A stretch of 64,000 nt of DNA from Metallyticus violacea (GCA_030762175.1 CM060846.1:235229512-235293511); one strand, 5' to 3'; shown: positions 1-11,500, numbered from the stretch's first letter. Made by a program: numbers and translations. Notes: a model not told the origin generated them from the sequence alone.

Positions 1-1078
1 CTTTTGTATTTTTCAGTGTAAAAACTTCTCTTATCCATTTTTGACTTTTAGATTTATTGATAAATTTTATCACTTTGTCTTTGTTGAAACCATTGATTAT
101 AGCTATTTTATTATTTGTTTGTATTCTATTTTGTACTCTGCTTCTGTGAGTGGAATATTCATCAATCTGTGTGCCAAACTGTAAAAAATTGCATATTTAT
201 GTGGAATGGGGTTATAACTTTAATTTTTTATGTAGTTTTCTGTGTGTGTTTCTTTCCTGTAAATTTCAAAATTCAAACATACTCCATTTCTTATAATTTT
301 TAAATCTAGAAATGGTAGTCACCCATTTCATTCTTCCTCTATGATAAATTGTATAGATTCATGTAGCAAATTAAGAAGATTCTGGGCATATATTGAGTGT
401 TTCTTCAGTATTATTGTAAAAATGTCATCCACATACCTATACCATGGCTTGAAAATTAAAGGAAGGCTTTTGTGATATGTATTTCAAATGATCTGATGAA
501 TAACTCTGCTAGAAAAGGTGACAATGGGTTTCCCATATTTAGGCCTGAAACTTGTTGGTAATATTTTTTGTTGAAGCTGAAGCAATTTTGTTTAATGCAA
601 ATATTAGTAAGTTTTAATAATTTTTCTATTTCTTTGGTTTTTAAATTTATTGATGTTAACCATTTCTTTAGCATAAACATAAGATTCTCTATAGGTATGC
701 TCGGGAATACGGCTCTTACATCAAATGAAACCACTATAACTCCAGTCGTAATTCAGATATTTATAAGTTTCTTGATTCAATCGACTGAATTTTTAATGCT
801 CAAACTTTGAAATCTCTTAAAAGAATTGAAGACTTTGATAAATTTTTTTGCTACCTGGTATGTGGGTGAATTGATATTGTTTATTATTGGTCTCATGCTG
901 TAATAATTTTTATGTATTTTAGATAATGCATAAAGCCTGGGTAGTACTAGATTACTCTGTTTGATTTTCTGTTTTTCAGTAGTGGATAGTGTTTTGACTT
1001 CATTTAATGTTTTGTATAAAATTTTATTGCATTTATTGAGCGGATTCTTTTCAATTGGTTTGTAGTTGGTTTTAGACA
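1..1078 (-). pseudogene. Penelope-like element copy 1, reverse transcriptase part
   Basis: Decayed reverse transcriptase of a Penelope-like retroelement (PLE), read right to left and cut by the window edge. The reading shows PLE-type blocks in order: LYALSKIHKN, then MRPIINNINSPTY (about 880-980), SFDVRAVFPSIP and GLNMGNPLSPFLA (about 505-735), the catalytic YRYVDDIF (about 405-430) and, after frame changes, NFEIYRKETHT (about 230-290). The two catalytic aspartates are still readable. Frameshifts and stops separate the blocks, so it is inactive. The GIY-YIG endonuclease expected after the RT would lie off the left edge. A related copy lies at 19.5-22.3 kb. The family call is firm; the outer limits are not. 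Confidence 0.8.
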
Positions 1079-1082
1079 ACAT

Positions 1083-1266
1083 AAAACACCAAAAAAAATC
1101 AATAAACTGCAGAACGACATTAAAACAACTAAAAGAAAAACCAGTGATATACATAAAGCAGACAAGGTATCAAATAGCCATTTTAGATGGAAAAAAATAC
1201 ATAAATAAAGTCAAAACTGTGTTAAAAGGAAAAGACTATACTGTACACTGTAGTGTGTTGCTATGA
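1083..1266 (+). pseudogene. Inverted 5' piece of Penelope-like element copy 1
   Basis: This stretch reads on the + strand as the part of a PLE protein that normally lies just before the RT: a KADK-like block followed by AILDGKKYINKVKTVLKG. The RT itself starts a few bases to the left on the minus strand. The 5' segment is therefore flipped relative to the 3' segment, head to head, with the junction near 1,070-1,083. Such 5' inversions are a known product of target-primed reverse transcription (twin priming). The call rests on motif order in related PLEs. Confidence 0.5.
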
Positions 1267-1269
1267 GTT

Positions 1270-1425
1270 TCCTGACAGAAAAGTTTGCAAACATCTGGTT
1301 GTTTTTTGGATGGTGCAGTCCATTCCATTAATTGATTTTTTGTCTGTGTTAATATACCAGATACAAATATCATCACTTGTTATAATCTGATCCAGTAAAG
1401 CATCACCTCTTTTGTCTTAATGCCC
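1270..1425 (-). pseudogene. Possible mariner transposase scrap
   Basis: On the minus strand a short reading has LDQIITSDDI followed by WYINTDKKSING, which resembles the first catalytic-aspartate block of mariner transposases (a G/S-D-E/D motif followed by a Y-D-P-type stretch). It is only about 45 residues, with no flanking catalytic blocks and no terminal repeats recognised. It could be chance similarity in AT-rich DNA. Confidence 0.25.
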
Positions 1426-1429
1426 AAAG

Positions 1430-3530
1430 ACAATAAGCACTGATACCATCCAGTGCTTCTTGTGTTCTTGTAAAAGCAGTTTGTGCACTCACTGGAGATG
1501 CAATTTCTGTTAGCCTAATTCATCAGTAATCACTATGTGAAAAATTGCATGGCATTTGCAGAAACTGAAATTGAGAATCATTAGCATTCTCAAACCCTTT
1601 GATATTCAATCCTTTAGAAAAAGTGATTCCTAAGCTTGTAAGAAAGATTCTAGATCTCACTAAAACTATAAATCTGAAACTGTAAAGTAAGGATTTGAGA
1701 ATGTGTACAAAAGGCCCTCGAGCTTGAGTGTCATGTTGTATTAATGCATACTCCAACAACAAAAATCGATCAATCAAACCCTTTGAACCACATCTTTTGT
1801 CACAATAATTGGTCAACCCTTTTTCTGCACATCATGGGTATTCCGCAAACCATTTGCTCATTTTTTTAAATTATGGCACTAATGTCTTATACCATATTCA
1901 CTCATTACATTATCACCATAAATTTCACGTAGTTCACAATGGATTTTAACAACCTTACAGTTTTAGGCTACAAGATATCATCAATGAGTGCACCTCATAA
2001 CTGTCAGGATTTTTAATAGCAGCACATATTTTTAATGCCTATAGCTTAGCAGGTGAAAATTTCATGACCTTTACTCCAGTACTGCTTGAAGTGTAATATG
2101 CCAAGCTTTGCAAACACAGCACAATTATGCCATCTACTTCATGCACTGCATAAAAATGGAAGTTACTTTATAGATAGCCCTCATACATCACTAGGGTGCT
2201 TCTATTACAATATAGAAGAGAAACAGCACAATTAGCTATAACAGTTTTTTGCAATAATACATCACATTGTAATTGTTTTAACGAACTAAACAGAGTTTGT
2301 TACATTCAATAAAGAATCTAAACTTGCATCATAAATATAAAATCATAATCCATTGATAATTTATGCAAGCTAAAGTGACAAATTGAGTGGTAAAAATTCA
2401 GAAAGCGCTCTTATATTAAGTTTATTGCTACCCCTAGAAACTGTATTTGTATGCTGTTATATCTGTTAATAAATACCACAAAAATTTTTAAATATTATAT
2501 GGCACTTCACCATTCTAACTTGATAAAACTTTGTAAGTACTTCTGTAGCATTATAATTCATAAAATAATGAACAATTACATATATAAAAAGTATAAAACA
2601 TATAATCCATTTATTTTGAGAATGTAAAATCATTACCCTAAAGATACCTTAAATTCAGACCTGGATGCTCCCTTCCTTAATAAATGTTTCTTTAGCAATT
2701 TACAATTTCATTTCATGCATCATCATTGTCCATCACGGGTAATGAAATGAATGAATAGTGTTTAACGCCCGTTTTGGTACAGAGGCACCACAGGCGATCC
2801 ATCATTGGTAATACCTCTGATGTGAAAATGGACATTATTCACTATCATACAAAAATCTGCTTCAATAATTTAAGTTCATATTATTTAATGATTTTAAATA
2901 CATTAAAGCAGTAAGTTCCTGCCTACACACAGAATAAGAGATTTTCTTCTCTGAGACAGCTGCTTATAGAGAGCAGTACTGGTATACACAACAGTGGGCA
3001 ATATCAGATTCTATTTCTGTAATATTTTAACTAAAAATAAATTAAAACAATAATTTAATTTCTAAAGTTACCCTTCCACCTTAGTCCATAAATTTATGCT
3101 GAAATCATAATACATTTTCTATTATAATAATTCTTTCTTTAAAATAATTCACATATCCATTCATAATTCTGGCTTATAATAAAAATAATTTACTACAGTC
3201 AATTCTACTATTAAAACTGCTTTCATATTTTAACAAAAGTCAGGTTAAGCTGATGTACATTTTTTGTTTAATTATTTATATTTTAGAATTGAAGTGTTGA
3301 ATACTGCACAAATGATTTAAAAATTGTAACAAATTGTGAAGTGTAAAGTTAAACCAAAATGTGTCTTTAAAAAGTGGTAAAAAAATAATTCATTATTTTC
3401 AAGTAATGGAAATATTAATGAAATAATGACACAAATTAGAAATTAGTTAACTATTGGTCCATTATATGTAAAGTGAAGTTTCATATATAACAAAGAAAGT
3501 TAGAAAATAAAGTAAGTGTGTATAAATAGT
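1430..3530. other. No gene seen; AT-rich spacer
   Basis: AT-rich DNA without a supportable coding region. A minus-strand open frame at 1,523-1,816 was not recognised and has no splice or codon-use support. The only feature picked out is the short shared repeat at 2,738-2,830. Confidence 0.5.
2738..2830 (+). repeat. Short dispersed repeat fragment
   Basis: About 60 bp here, centred on GTTTAACGCCC and ACAGAGGCACCACAGGCGAT, matches with mismatches the segment at 20,548-20,606, which contains TTTAATGCCC and CCAGAGGAACCACAGGCAAT. The second copy sits inside a Tc1-like pseudogene, so this is a mobile or duplicated fragment. The full family is not recognised. Confidence 0.5.
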
Positions 3531-3536
3531 TTTACC

Positions 3537-4000
3537 CAGTGAAATATAGTATAATATGGTAAGTTACTAATGAAGAATTCACTCAAATTTCACTAATAAC
3601 TTTCCTTTTACTTGGACATGTTTTGAAAGTTATTGCCTTCATCACCATGGTTCTACTATCACTTTCCCAGTGTAGTATTAAGATGTCTCGCTATGGATTT
3701 TACAGTCTTTGATCTCCTAAACAACAGTAACCTCATTACTAAGTTTGCAAAATCCAAAGTCATCTTCCTACATGGTATTAAGAAGTCATTCTCTGGATTT
3801 TATGATCTTTGATCTCCGAAACAACAGTAACTTTATCAATAAGCTCATAAAATCCCCAGAGCAACAACTTCATACCACACTGGGAAGCTGACAGTGGAAT
3901 CATGCTGATTATAAAGGCAACAGACTTTGAAATATTTCCAATTAAGTGGAAAATTTTAGTGAAATTTGAGCGATTTCCTCAAAAATAACTTAGTAAATAA
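3537..4000. repeat. Foldback repeat, PLE-terminus type, copy 1
   Basis: The two ends are inverted copies of each other: the left end runs from CAGTGAAATATAGTATA through ACTCAAATTTCACTAATAAC and ACTTGGACATG, and the right end returns with AGTGAAATTTGAG and GATTTCCTC. Between them are two direct copies of an approximately 85-bp unit (starting about 3,672 and 3,770, each with TTTGATCTCC and AACAACAGTAAC). Near each centre-facing end is a motif of the form TGAT..AT(G/A)AAGGCAA...CTTTNAAA that recalls a hammerhead core. The same family occurs at 23,425-23,595 and as a near-perfect palindrome at 57,116-57,340. Confidence 0.65.
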
Positions 4001-4240
4001 TATTACATGTGCATAGTGTAAGTCTTATAATATAAAATTATTATTCTGCTATATTTGTGGTTGTGAAATTGTGACCACACATAGTGCTTCATAGGAAGAT
4101 GCAAGCATCAAGAAGCAAATAATTTGGGTCCTTTATTCCCAATTTGCTGTATAATTAATTAGCCTTTGATTAAGGGAGAAATGTTTCTTATTCCTCATTG
4201 GGTGTGTTAGGTTGCAGTTCAGAAAGAAAAGACTCCCTAT

Positions 4241-5400
4241 TTGGATAACAGTAAGCTGAAAATGAAAATTCCTGCCTATGATTTATGTATTCAAGGTCCA
4301 AGCTGCATTAAAGAGGTTCAGTATGTGGACAATGATGCAGCTATAAACTACTTAAATGCCTCTTTGTCCTCCCTTGGTGAATCTACAGTTAGTAAGAATA
4401 AACAGGGCTCTAAAAATCATTCCAAATAAAAGATTGAGATTAAAAGGGCCTACAAAGAGTTGTTTACTTATGATGGTACACAGAAGGAAATTCAGTGGGC
4501 TACAGTTCCTTTGAAACATTTTTATATGTCCAAAGCAGATTTTGTAGATGAGTTTTCATCTAAGCTATACATGTTGAAAAACCATAATTTCATTGGTAAC
4601 AGAGATCTCCATACTTTCAAAGGAAAAAAAAATTGAAATCTGCCCTAATGAAGCTGTGGTGACTTATGTTGCTAAAATCTATTCATTTATTGTACAAAAT
4701 GAAGTCCAGTTATTCTATTGGAACAACTCAAGTTCAACTGCTCATCCATTTGAATTGTACTACCAGAAAAACAATGGACTAAAACATAAGAATTTTGTTT
4801 TCATCTTAGAATGTATGAAACATACACTATACTTGTTTAAAACTTCCAAATAAAACTTTTTGTTTTTTTAGAACACATTTGTTCCCAAACTTGAAAAAGA
4901 TATTTTCTTTATAGATGGTTCAGCAGCAAAATACAACAGTGGAAGAGCTTTGCCAATTTGTGTGTCCAATAATTATTTCCAAGACATTTAAGCAGAGTGA
5001 CATTTTTTTATGCCACTGCACATGGCAAGGGAATTTTTATGGTGTTGCAGGCACATTTGAGTCTTGCAGCAAAGGCCAGTCCTCAAAACACTATCTCAAA
5101 TCAGATCATAAGAACTGAAACAGCTATTTGAGTAGGGGAAATCAAACATACATACAACAGCATTTATATACACTGCAATAGAAGAATATGTGGAAACAGA
5201 GAGATTTTTACAAGTGCGATTTGATGAAGCAGTTTCAGGTTTCTGAAACTCATCGTTTTCATGTCTTTCTCCCAATGTCAACTGATTATTTAGCAACCAA
5301 ACTACATTCAGCTGCTGAGCAAGCTGTTGTACATCATATTAAAACCATTGCCAAATTCAAGATGTACATTTTGACAACATGACTGGTTTTGAGTTATCAT
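4241..5400 (+). pseudogene. Decayed copy of an uncharacterised, repeat-associated protein family
   Basis: Four broken open stretches in the same direction read like one protein family that I recall as multi-copy and unnamed in arthropods and cnidarians. Blocks in order: CIQGPSCIKEVQYVDND (4,270-4,340), EIQWATVPL (about 4,490), VQNEVQLFYWNN and TAHPFELYYQK (4,690-4,780), FIDGSAAKYNSGRALP in another frame (about 4,905), a TAHGKG-like block and a VAGTF block (about 5,020-5,060), and ETHRFHVFLP (about 5,245). There are no introns between blocks, and frameshifts and stops separate them. The multi-copy habit suggests a transposon-borne gene, possibly an RNase-H-like transposase, but that function is inference. 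Confidence 0.55.
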
Positions 5401-6370
5401 GCTCCTATGTCAATCATGATTAATAGGATGTATTCTCTCAACAGATGCTGATGAAAATTAAGCTAAAATATCTTTCTTACACCTAGCTGGATCAGCTATA
5501 TCCTACTGCTACTCCAGGAAACCAGATGTTTTCACCATGCCAGAAATTTTTATTCTTTCCTAACTGGATCCAAATAAGAACATATCAGCTAACCCCACAA
5601 GGAGATGCTAAAACCATTTGGTATCCTACTTAAGAATAAAGATATTCTTTACCATTAGGAATGAAAATATTTCCAATTAGAAAATTCATTGTTGTTACCA
5701 AAAAGGAAGTTTAAGTTTTGTATTATACATTAAGATACCACCTAGAAATTTGAACTGAGAGGCTACAAAAGATGTGCATTTATGTGTATATTTTTTTAGA
5801 AAATTTAAAAAGTCCATATGTCTGTAAACGGAAAATTGATATTTTTCAGAAACAGTAAATTTTGAAACCACAATTGTGTTATGTTATATATAAAAGGAAA
5901 GCCCTATAATAAGCTTTAAAATGGGTCTTCCTCTTGACTGTAACTTTCATAGTTCTGTAGTAAATATAGTTTTAAATACATAGTAGTCAGTAGATTTTAA
6001 AACATTTCATACATTTGTAAACTTAATTTCTCACAAAAGTGTTGTTCAAAAATGTAAACATAAAAATCTTAAAACATCTTCTACAAAGGTGCAAATGTAC
6101 AGAAAATGAACCAAATTCATGACATTAAGTTTCTGTGCATTGTTTGATTTGACGTGGCCCTACCCACATACCACAACTAAATCACAAAGGCAGCTCTTGC
6201 AGTTATATATATGTGGATCATATGATTATGATATTATCTATAATATTTAAATTAACAAAGGTTTAAAAAACTGACATTTCATTTTGAAATGGGGAAAGGA
6301 ACACATTAACCGTGTTCTTCTGTTTAGTTTCACGAACCTTCAAAAAATCTATTTTCTTCATTGGCAACAG
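5400..6370. other. No gene seen
   Basis: AT-rich sequence with no supportable coding, RNA or repeat feature recognised. Confidence 0.5.
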
Positions 6371-6424
6371 TTACTTTTCTTTATTGGCAACAGTTGTTTA
6401 TTCCGAAGAAATTGTTTATCAGAA

Positions 6425-6578
6425 TTAGGATTCACAAAATCCCCTAAATCTCTTTTGTTCGGAATCAAAGTTGTAATTACTCTCTTCAAGAACTTTTTCT
6501 GCTTTATTGGATTCACTGCTATCTATAGTGTTGTCTTCTGGTAATTTGTGAAAATTTTTTATTTCCTCTGGAGTATTC
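6425..6578 (-). CDS. Possible 3'-terminal exon of an unidentified minus-strand gene
   Basis: On the minus strand a pyrimidine tract ending TTTCTATTTAG is followed by 50 open codons rich in Glu, Lys, Ser and Asn (for example TPEEIKNFHKLPEDN and NKAEKVLEESNY), then TAA. Poly(A)-signal hexamers AATAAA follow at 6,402-6,397 and 6,385-6,380. The set acceptor + charged open frame + stop + AATAAA looks like a last exon. No upstream exon with the needed phase was found: a strong donor-like GTAAGT at about 6,769 has a stop behind it in the phase required. No homology is recognised. It may be chance. Confidence 0.22.
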
Positions 6579-6589
6579 CTAAATAGAAA

Positions 6590-7650
6590 TGCAGAATATA
6601 ATTATAATAACATAACTTTGAATATTTGATCTTCGCGCATACTCATGCTTGATAATAAAAGAAATAATAATAATATGAAAATAAAAACGCATCTAGGGGC
6701 ATGGGGTACTGTATACCCGACTTCCACTACACTGGACAAACACAAATATAAACAAACATTCTAACTTACTTAACGGTCGGTGACTATGTCAACTCACTTC
6801 TAAAAGAGTAGTGAATGAATAGCTGGTACAGTTGAAAGATTTAAGCACTGGCAGGATTGGAACATACAAAATGCAAACAACAAGGGAGAGCTTATAGGTG
6901 AAGTTACCTGCTCTTGCATTAAGAAAAGTTAGATTAACTATTTTTCAGGTGTATAAGATCATCTACTGCATAAAAGTATGAGCAGAAAGATTTTTCAAAA
7001 TTCTGACTTGAATTTGACTTTATTACAATGCAATTCTCTTAATGTTAAGAGTAATAAATTAAAAAAATATAATGCCATTCTAGTAAACATCAATCTGAAA
7101 TTAAAACTATTTAATTGTATCATTCTGAAAGTTGCAGATTACTGATTGATCTTTGTAAGTCATTTTGAAATACATTTTTTTGACATGGATGTCTGAATTT
7201 TTATGAATATTTTATAGTTGACTGCTAATATATGAGTATAACTGAAATATATATTTCCATTTTGCTAGCATTTTAAATGTTTTAAAAGATGAATTATAAT
7301 GACTTGTGAGTTTTGCTTCTGCCATTATGCTTACTACTGTTTTTGTAAAAATAAATATCCATTTAGCGCATAGAGAATTTCCACAGATCTTTATTCTGCA
7401 CATCATTAGTAAATGAAAGTAGGAATAACATACTGTTTTTAAGTAGAATGTTTCTATTTATAAAACAAGTTAATAATCTAATTATAAAATATGCTGAACT
7501 ACACTTTGATACAATATGCATAATATAGTTGCATGATAGTTCTGTTTAGTTGTTACATCAGCCTGCCAATTTATCCAGTCTTCCTGAAGATCACCTCTGG
7601 AATTTGTAATATTAGTAGAAAATATATTTATATAGAATGTAATTTTCAGT
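6590..7650. other. No gene seen; slightly CpG-richer patch at 6,620-6,790
   Basis: Mostly AT-rich. The stretch 6,620-6,790 carries more CpG and more complex sequence than its surroundings (for example GGGGCATGGGGTACTG and ACGGTCGGTGAC). It could be an old repeat or a promoter/5'UTR remnant upstream of the IAP coding exons. There is no direct evidence for either. Confidence 0.3.
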
Positions 7651-7689
7651 TTTTCCTGTTATCTTAAAACTCATCTTTTTGACAAATCA

Positions 7690-8090
7690 TTACAGAGTCA
7701 TTATGCTGAATGAAGAAATTTACTAAAATGCTTTCAAGCATTGAAATTATAACACCTCAACCTTTTTGAGATGCTCATTCCACAACTCTAATTATGCTGC
7801 AAATGTTTTCACTTTACTATATATATTCATAATATTTTGGCAATGATCTTCCAAACAAGTATTAAGCTTATTTACATTTTCACATATTTCACACAGAAAT
7901 ACTAAGCTGCAAATCCATTCCTCTTTTCTTAGTTCTGGTATATCATTTGCTTGTTCACTGGGGCAAGTAGCAATGTTCTTTTGCAGATAAAACAAATAGC
8001 ATATAATCCAGAACCTGCTGAGTCACCTTATTTTAATAATAATATGCTGTATCTTCAGCTGCTTCTTCTATGTCCTGAAGCAACTTTCTA
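7690..8090 (-). pseudogene. hAT-type transposase fragment
   Basis: The minus-strand reading contains WICSLVFLCEICENVNKLN and the following CLEDHCQNIMNIYSKVKTF, then LELWNEHLKKVEV after a stop. The pattern 'L-x-FL-x-D/E-I...LN-x-x-L-x-x...V-x-x-F-x-x-x-L-x-L-W' is typical of the middle of hAT-family (ZBED5/GTF2IRD2-like) transposases. A stop codon splits it, and no BED zinc finger or dimerisation domain is visible nearby. It is a short inactive remnant. Confidence 0.5.
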
Positions 8091-8724
8091 AAGTTAAGCA
8101 CATTATATTTTTATTTAAATTAGTCTTTTGGTGAGATTAAAAAGATTGCTAATTTTGATTAATATTAAAATTAGGGCTTGTTGTAATTTAATGCAATGAA
8201 AGGAATAATGACAATTATTCTTAATAAGGTCAACTCCTTTTTGTGTTCAACTAAATGTGGGACACTATCAGTAGCATTGGATACAAATTAAGCCATTATG
8301 TAATGCCTCTCAAAAGGTCCAAATCATACAATTTGTTGACATTCAACTCTTCATCAATGTCACATGAATATGGGCAATTGTGCCACATTTGTAATGTCAG
8401 ATCTTACAGTTATAGCTGTAAAAAAAGTGTTTATTTCATCACATATCTACCAAATGATGACATAATTTTTTTAACTATAATATGATGAGATAATGCAGGC
8501 CTCTAAAATGTTCAACCTTTTCAGGGCAAATAATTTCACTAATCTTAGACATAGAATGTTTTGTAAATACACCATCTTTAAAAGACTTTAGAGTTCAAGC
8601 ATTTTCCAAGCACTAACAAACACAATTCATGTATTTTCTTCTCTTACCCATCATTTTAAGCTATTTATTTCAATTTCTGGTAATCTCTTTAATTTAACTA
8701 AGTGTCTGGTTGTATTTATGTAAC

Positions 8725-8760
8725 AACAAAAACAACAGCAACAACAACAACAACAACAAC

Positions 8761-8809
<49 letters not shown>

Positions 8810-8820
8810 GTAATAATGCA
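8725..8820 (+). repeat. Compound microsatellite (CAA)n-(TAA)n
   Basis: An imperfect CAA/ACA run is followed by about 20 uninterrupted AAT triplets and one AATAGT interruption. It is directly visible, and such tracts vary in length between individuals. Confidence 0.95.
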
Positions 8821-9005
8821 CTAATTTTAAACTTGATGGATATAATTAACATTAAAAGGTAACACAGAAGCACATAATGTTAGTTAGAGCCTATCTTTAA
8901 ATTACAATATTCAGAATTGGTTTGGAAAATGCCATGTAGAAACTTTGCAGCACCTGAGGTATTTATTATTTCCTCCATATTTGCAACCATAATTCTTTTG
9001 TTCAG

Positions 9006-9122
9006 AATGGAATTTTTTTAGTCACATTTGACAAAGAACTAGTCATTGATACAGATGTTAAGGTAAATGCACCACTGATAGCATTCCTCCGTTTTGAAAA
9101 GTATCAGAAGTATTTGAGCCAG
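9006..9122 (+). CDS. Exon-like open stretch, unidentified
   Basis: A pyrimidine-rich acceptor (AATTCTTTTGTTCAG) precedes 117 open bases, exactly 39 codons, ending at CAG|GTAAAT. The peptide includes LVTFDKELVIDTD and FLRFEKYQKYLSQ and has a non-random, protein-like composition. It lies 560 bp upstream of the first recognised IAP exon. Its phase (0-0) does not join directly to that exon, which needs two carried-over bases. It may be an exon of another transcript, a repeat relic or chance. Confidence 0.2.
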
Positions 9123-9679
9123 GTAAATATTACATCACACATGCAACTTATGTATGAATCACAACATACCATATGGATATGGTTATGTGAAAGTTTAAAT
9201 AAAGTTACACATCTTATGGAGCAATAGTATATGAATTTGCTTTAATATTTTGTAATTATGTGTTCTCCAATATCATTATGAAAAAATCAGTGCCTTGTTC
9301 TTATTTGGCAAAGAATGTGTTGAAGAAATTCTCTAACAATATTATCGTAAAAATGGAGTCTAGAATGCTTGGCAAAATCTTTTTTCTTTTAAACTGACCG
9401 AAACAGATCAATCTGTTCAATTTTTACTAGATATTTTTCACATAAAATCATAGTATTACAAAGAGAATTCAGATACTAAAGTATGTATATATATTTAATA
9501 GATTTTCAGAAAATATAAAAAATGCTCCTTTGTTAATTTTCAGAATCCAGGTTTACAAAACTCAGCTATTTAAACAAGCTTGTGAGATTCATTATGAGTA
9601 CTTCAAGTTAAGGATGGATCATTGTCCATGCAGCTGACAAGTCACTTGTATTCATAGGGTATTTTGTTTGTAATTCTAG

Positions 9680-10167
9680 GGATTCTAGTTCATTGGCAAG
9701 TGAAGCAAGACCATCTACTTCAACCTCAAGTACTTCATTCAATATGGAGCCAATGGCTGAAGCAAATTTATCATCAGGCGAAACATGGTCTGTTAATCCA
9801 ATGGAATCAAGGGAGATGCCAGACATGAAAAAAGAAATTAACAGGTTGAAATCATATAAGAACTGGTCAGTGCCATTTATGAACCCTCATAGGCTTGCAG
9901 CAGCAGGATTTTATTACGTGGGTATAAATGATATTGTTAAATGTCCATTCTGTAGTATTTATATGTTAAAATGGAAAGAGGGTGATGATCCATTTAAACA
10001 ACATCAAAATTTGTCTTTGAACTGTGGCTTCCTCAGAGGATTTGCTGTGGGCAATGTACCCATATCAGCCAACTCTGCAAATGAAACATTTGCTACTGGT
10101 GAAGCAAATAACAACAGTGATGCACTGACAACATTGGAAGTTAGGTCATTCTCAGTACCAGAGAGAG
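9680..10167 (+). CDS. IAP gene, exon with BIR1
   Basis: Coding exon of an inhibitor-of-apoptosis protein; BIR domains bind caspases or their antagonists. The acceptor is TTTGTAATTCTAG and the donor AG|GTAAGT. Two bases are inherited from an upstream exon not found here; alternatively translation starts at the in-frame ATG at 9,744, inside a Ser/Thr-rich leader. The BIR1 reads from EINRLKSYKNWSVPFMNP through LAAAGFYYVG, KCPFC and WKEGDDPFKQH to LNCGF, so all four zinc ligands (C-x2-C, H, then C after six residues) are kept. It is followed by a GNVPI block as in insect IAP1. The exon ends in phase 1, matching the next one. Upstream exons probably lie outside the window. Confidence 0.9.
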
Positions 10168-11000
10168 GTAAGTTTTTAAAATATACTTTCTACTTTCAGT
10201 AATACTTAATTGCAGGATATCACATTTTCATTTTGCAAGAAGATGTACCAATGTGCACTTGACAGAAAATACACTGTGTTATAGTTGTAAACTTATATTA
10301 TTCCATAAGAAATATAGATTTTCAGTTATTTGCCTGGGTTAGTAATTGGCATCCTCTTGATTACAATAAGCAGGCTGGCTACCAATGTGAAACCTTTCAC
10401 TTGTGCTCAATTTTTTAGATTAACATTTAACCATTTTAGGTCAAAGTGTATTTAATTTAAATAAAGAGCAGAAATGATACCTGGAGTTCTTAAAAAGGAA
10501 CAATAATTACATGTTTAAAGCTTATGAATGCTTTGAGCTTTGGAGTTATCAAATGTTGTGTTGGATAAATGAGAATTGGATATCTGGATTTTAGGCTATA
10601 TACCTATCGTATGTTTTTAACCCAACTTAAATGAATTTAAGTGCCAGTAATCTCACTGTAGTAAGGCATATTTAGCTACATGAAAGTAAGTTGTCCTCCT
10701 CGCCAAGGAATAGCATCTTGCTAATACCTTTAGATAGGTCAGTAAATGAGCATAGTAGCATTAAGATTAGTAAGAAATGTCAAATTCTTAAATAAGTTGT
10801 TTACTGAGCAATGAATGCCTAATATTGTGGTGAAAAAAGTAGCAAAAAGAAAATTTTTTGTTTAGATCTTGCAATAAAAACACTAAATATTTTCTCTTTT
10901 TATACCATGTGCTATTTATGCTTATTTTTGTTATTTATAAGTACAAGGCTTTTGAATCAAATGGTTTAAATAGTAATATTTATTGCTTAAATTTTAATAG
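10168..11000. other. IAP intron 1, no feature seen
   Basis: An 833-bp AT-rich intron between the BIR1 exon and the first BIR2 exon, with a GTAAGT donor and a TTTTAATAG acceptor. No repeat or coding relic was recognised. Confidence 0.7.
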
Positions 11001-11180
11001 AGCCTGTGAGAGTGAACCGTCCAGTTGTAAATCTAGGGATGCAAGGCATTTATCAAAGAAGGGGACCAGCACAGCCAGAATACAATGCAAATGAAGCACA
11101 TCGGCAGTCATATGAGAGCTGGCCATCCTTATTGAGACGTAAACCAGAACAGTTCACTGAACCTGGATTCTCTTCTCCTG
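11001..11180 (+). CDS. IAP gene, exon with first half of BIR2
   Basis: It joins the BIR1 exon in phase 1 (E-R|E-P-V-R-V). It carries the linker QGIYQRRGPAQPEY that precedes BIR2 in insect IAP1 proteins, then AHRQSYESWPSLL and KPEQFTEPGFSSPG. The usual end of this half is an aromatic pair before glycine; here it is SS-P-G, a first sign that BIR2 is altered. The donor is CCTG|GTAAGA, splitting a glycine codon in phase 1, at the intron position expected for BIR2. The next matching exon is 16.6 kb away. Confidence 0.85.
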
Positions 11181-11319
11181 GTAAGACAGGAATTATTCAT
11201 ATAAATATTGTAAGTAACCAAGATCAAAAATCTAGGACTGTTGTCTTTCACCTATATAAATGTGGAATGGTATTCAATCTAGTTTTATTTTGGAAATATT
11301 TTCTTTCACCATGTCACTG

Positions 11320-11500
11320 TGCAACTGCTAGCATTGTTAGTGGATAGCATTGCTGGCAGCTGCCAGGAGATTGTGGGTTTGATTTTTGACATATGAAGTA
11401 TACTTGGAATTAGCTGAGTTTGAGGGACCTGGAATGGGGTCTGCCCAGCCTTTTGAAGAAAATTGGAGAACTGCCTGACAGACAGGTGGTAACATATTGG
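11320..11500 (+). mobile_element. SINE family B, copy 1 (degraded)
   Basis: It shares, in order, a tRNA-like head with GGGTTTGATTTTTGAC (B-box region) and a body with GACCTGGAATGGGGTCTGCCCA and AAAATTGGAGAACTGCC with the better-preserved copy at 22,300-22,640. The A-box region is eroded here. It lies in IAP intron 2. Confidence 0.55.

Noticed and set aside
9608..9826. Minus-strand open frame overlapping the BIR1 exon
   Set aside because: Complement of the Ser/Thr-rich leader of the IAP exon; no motif of its own.
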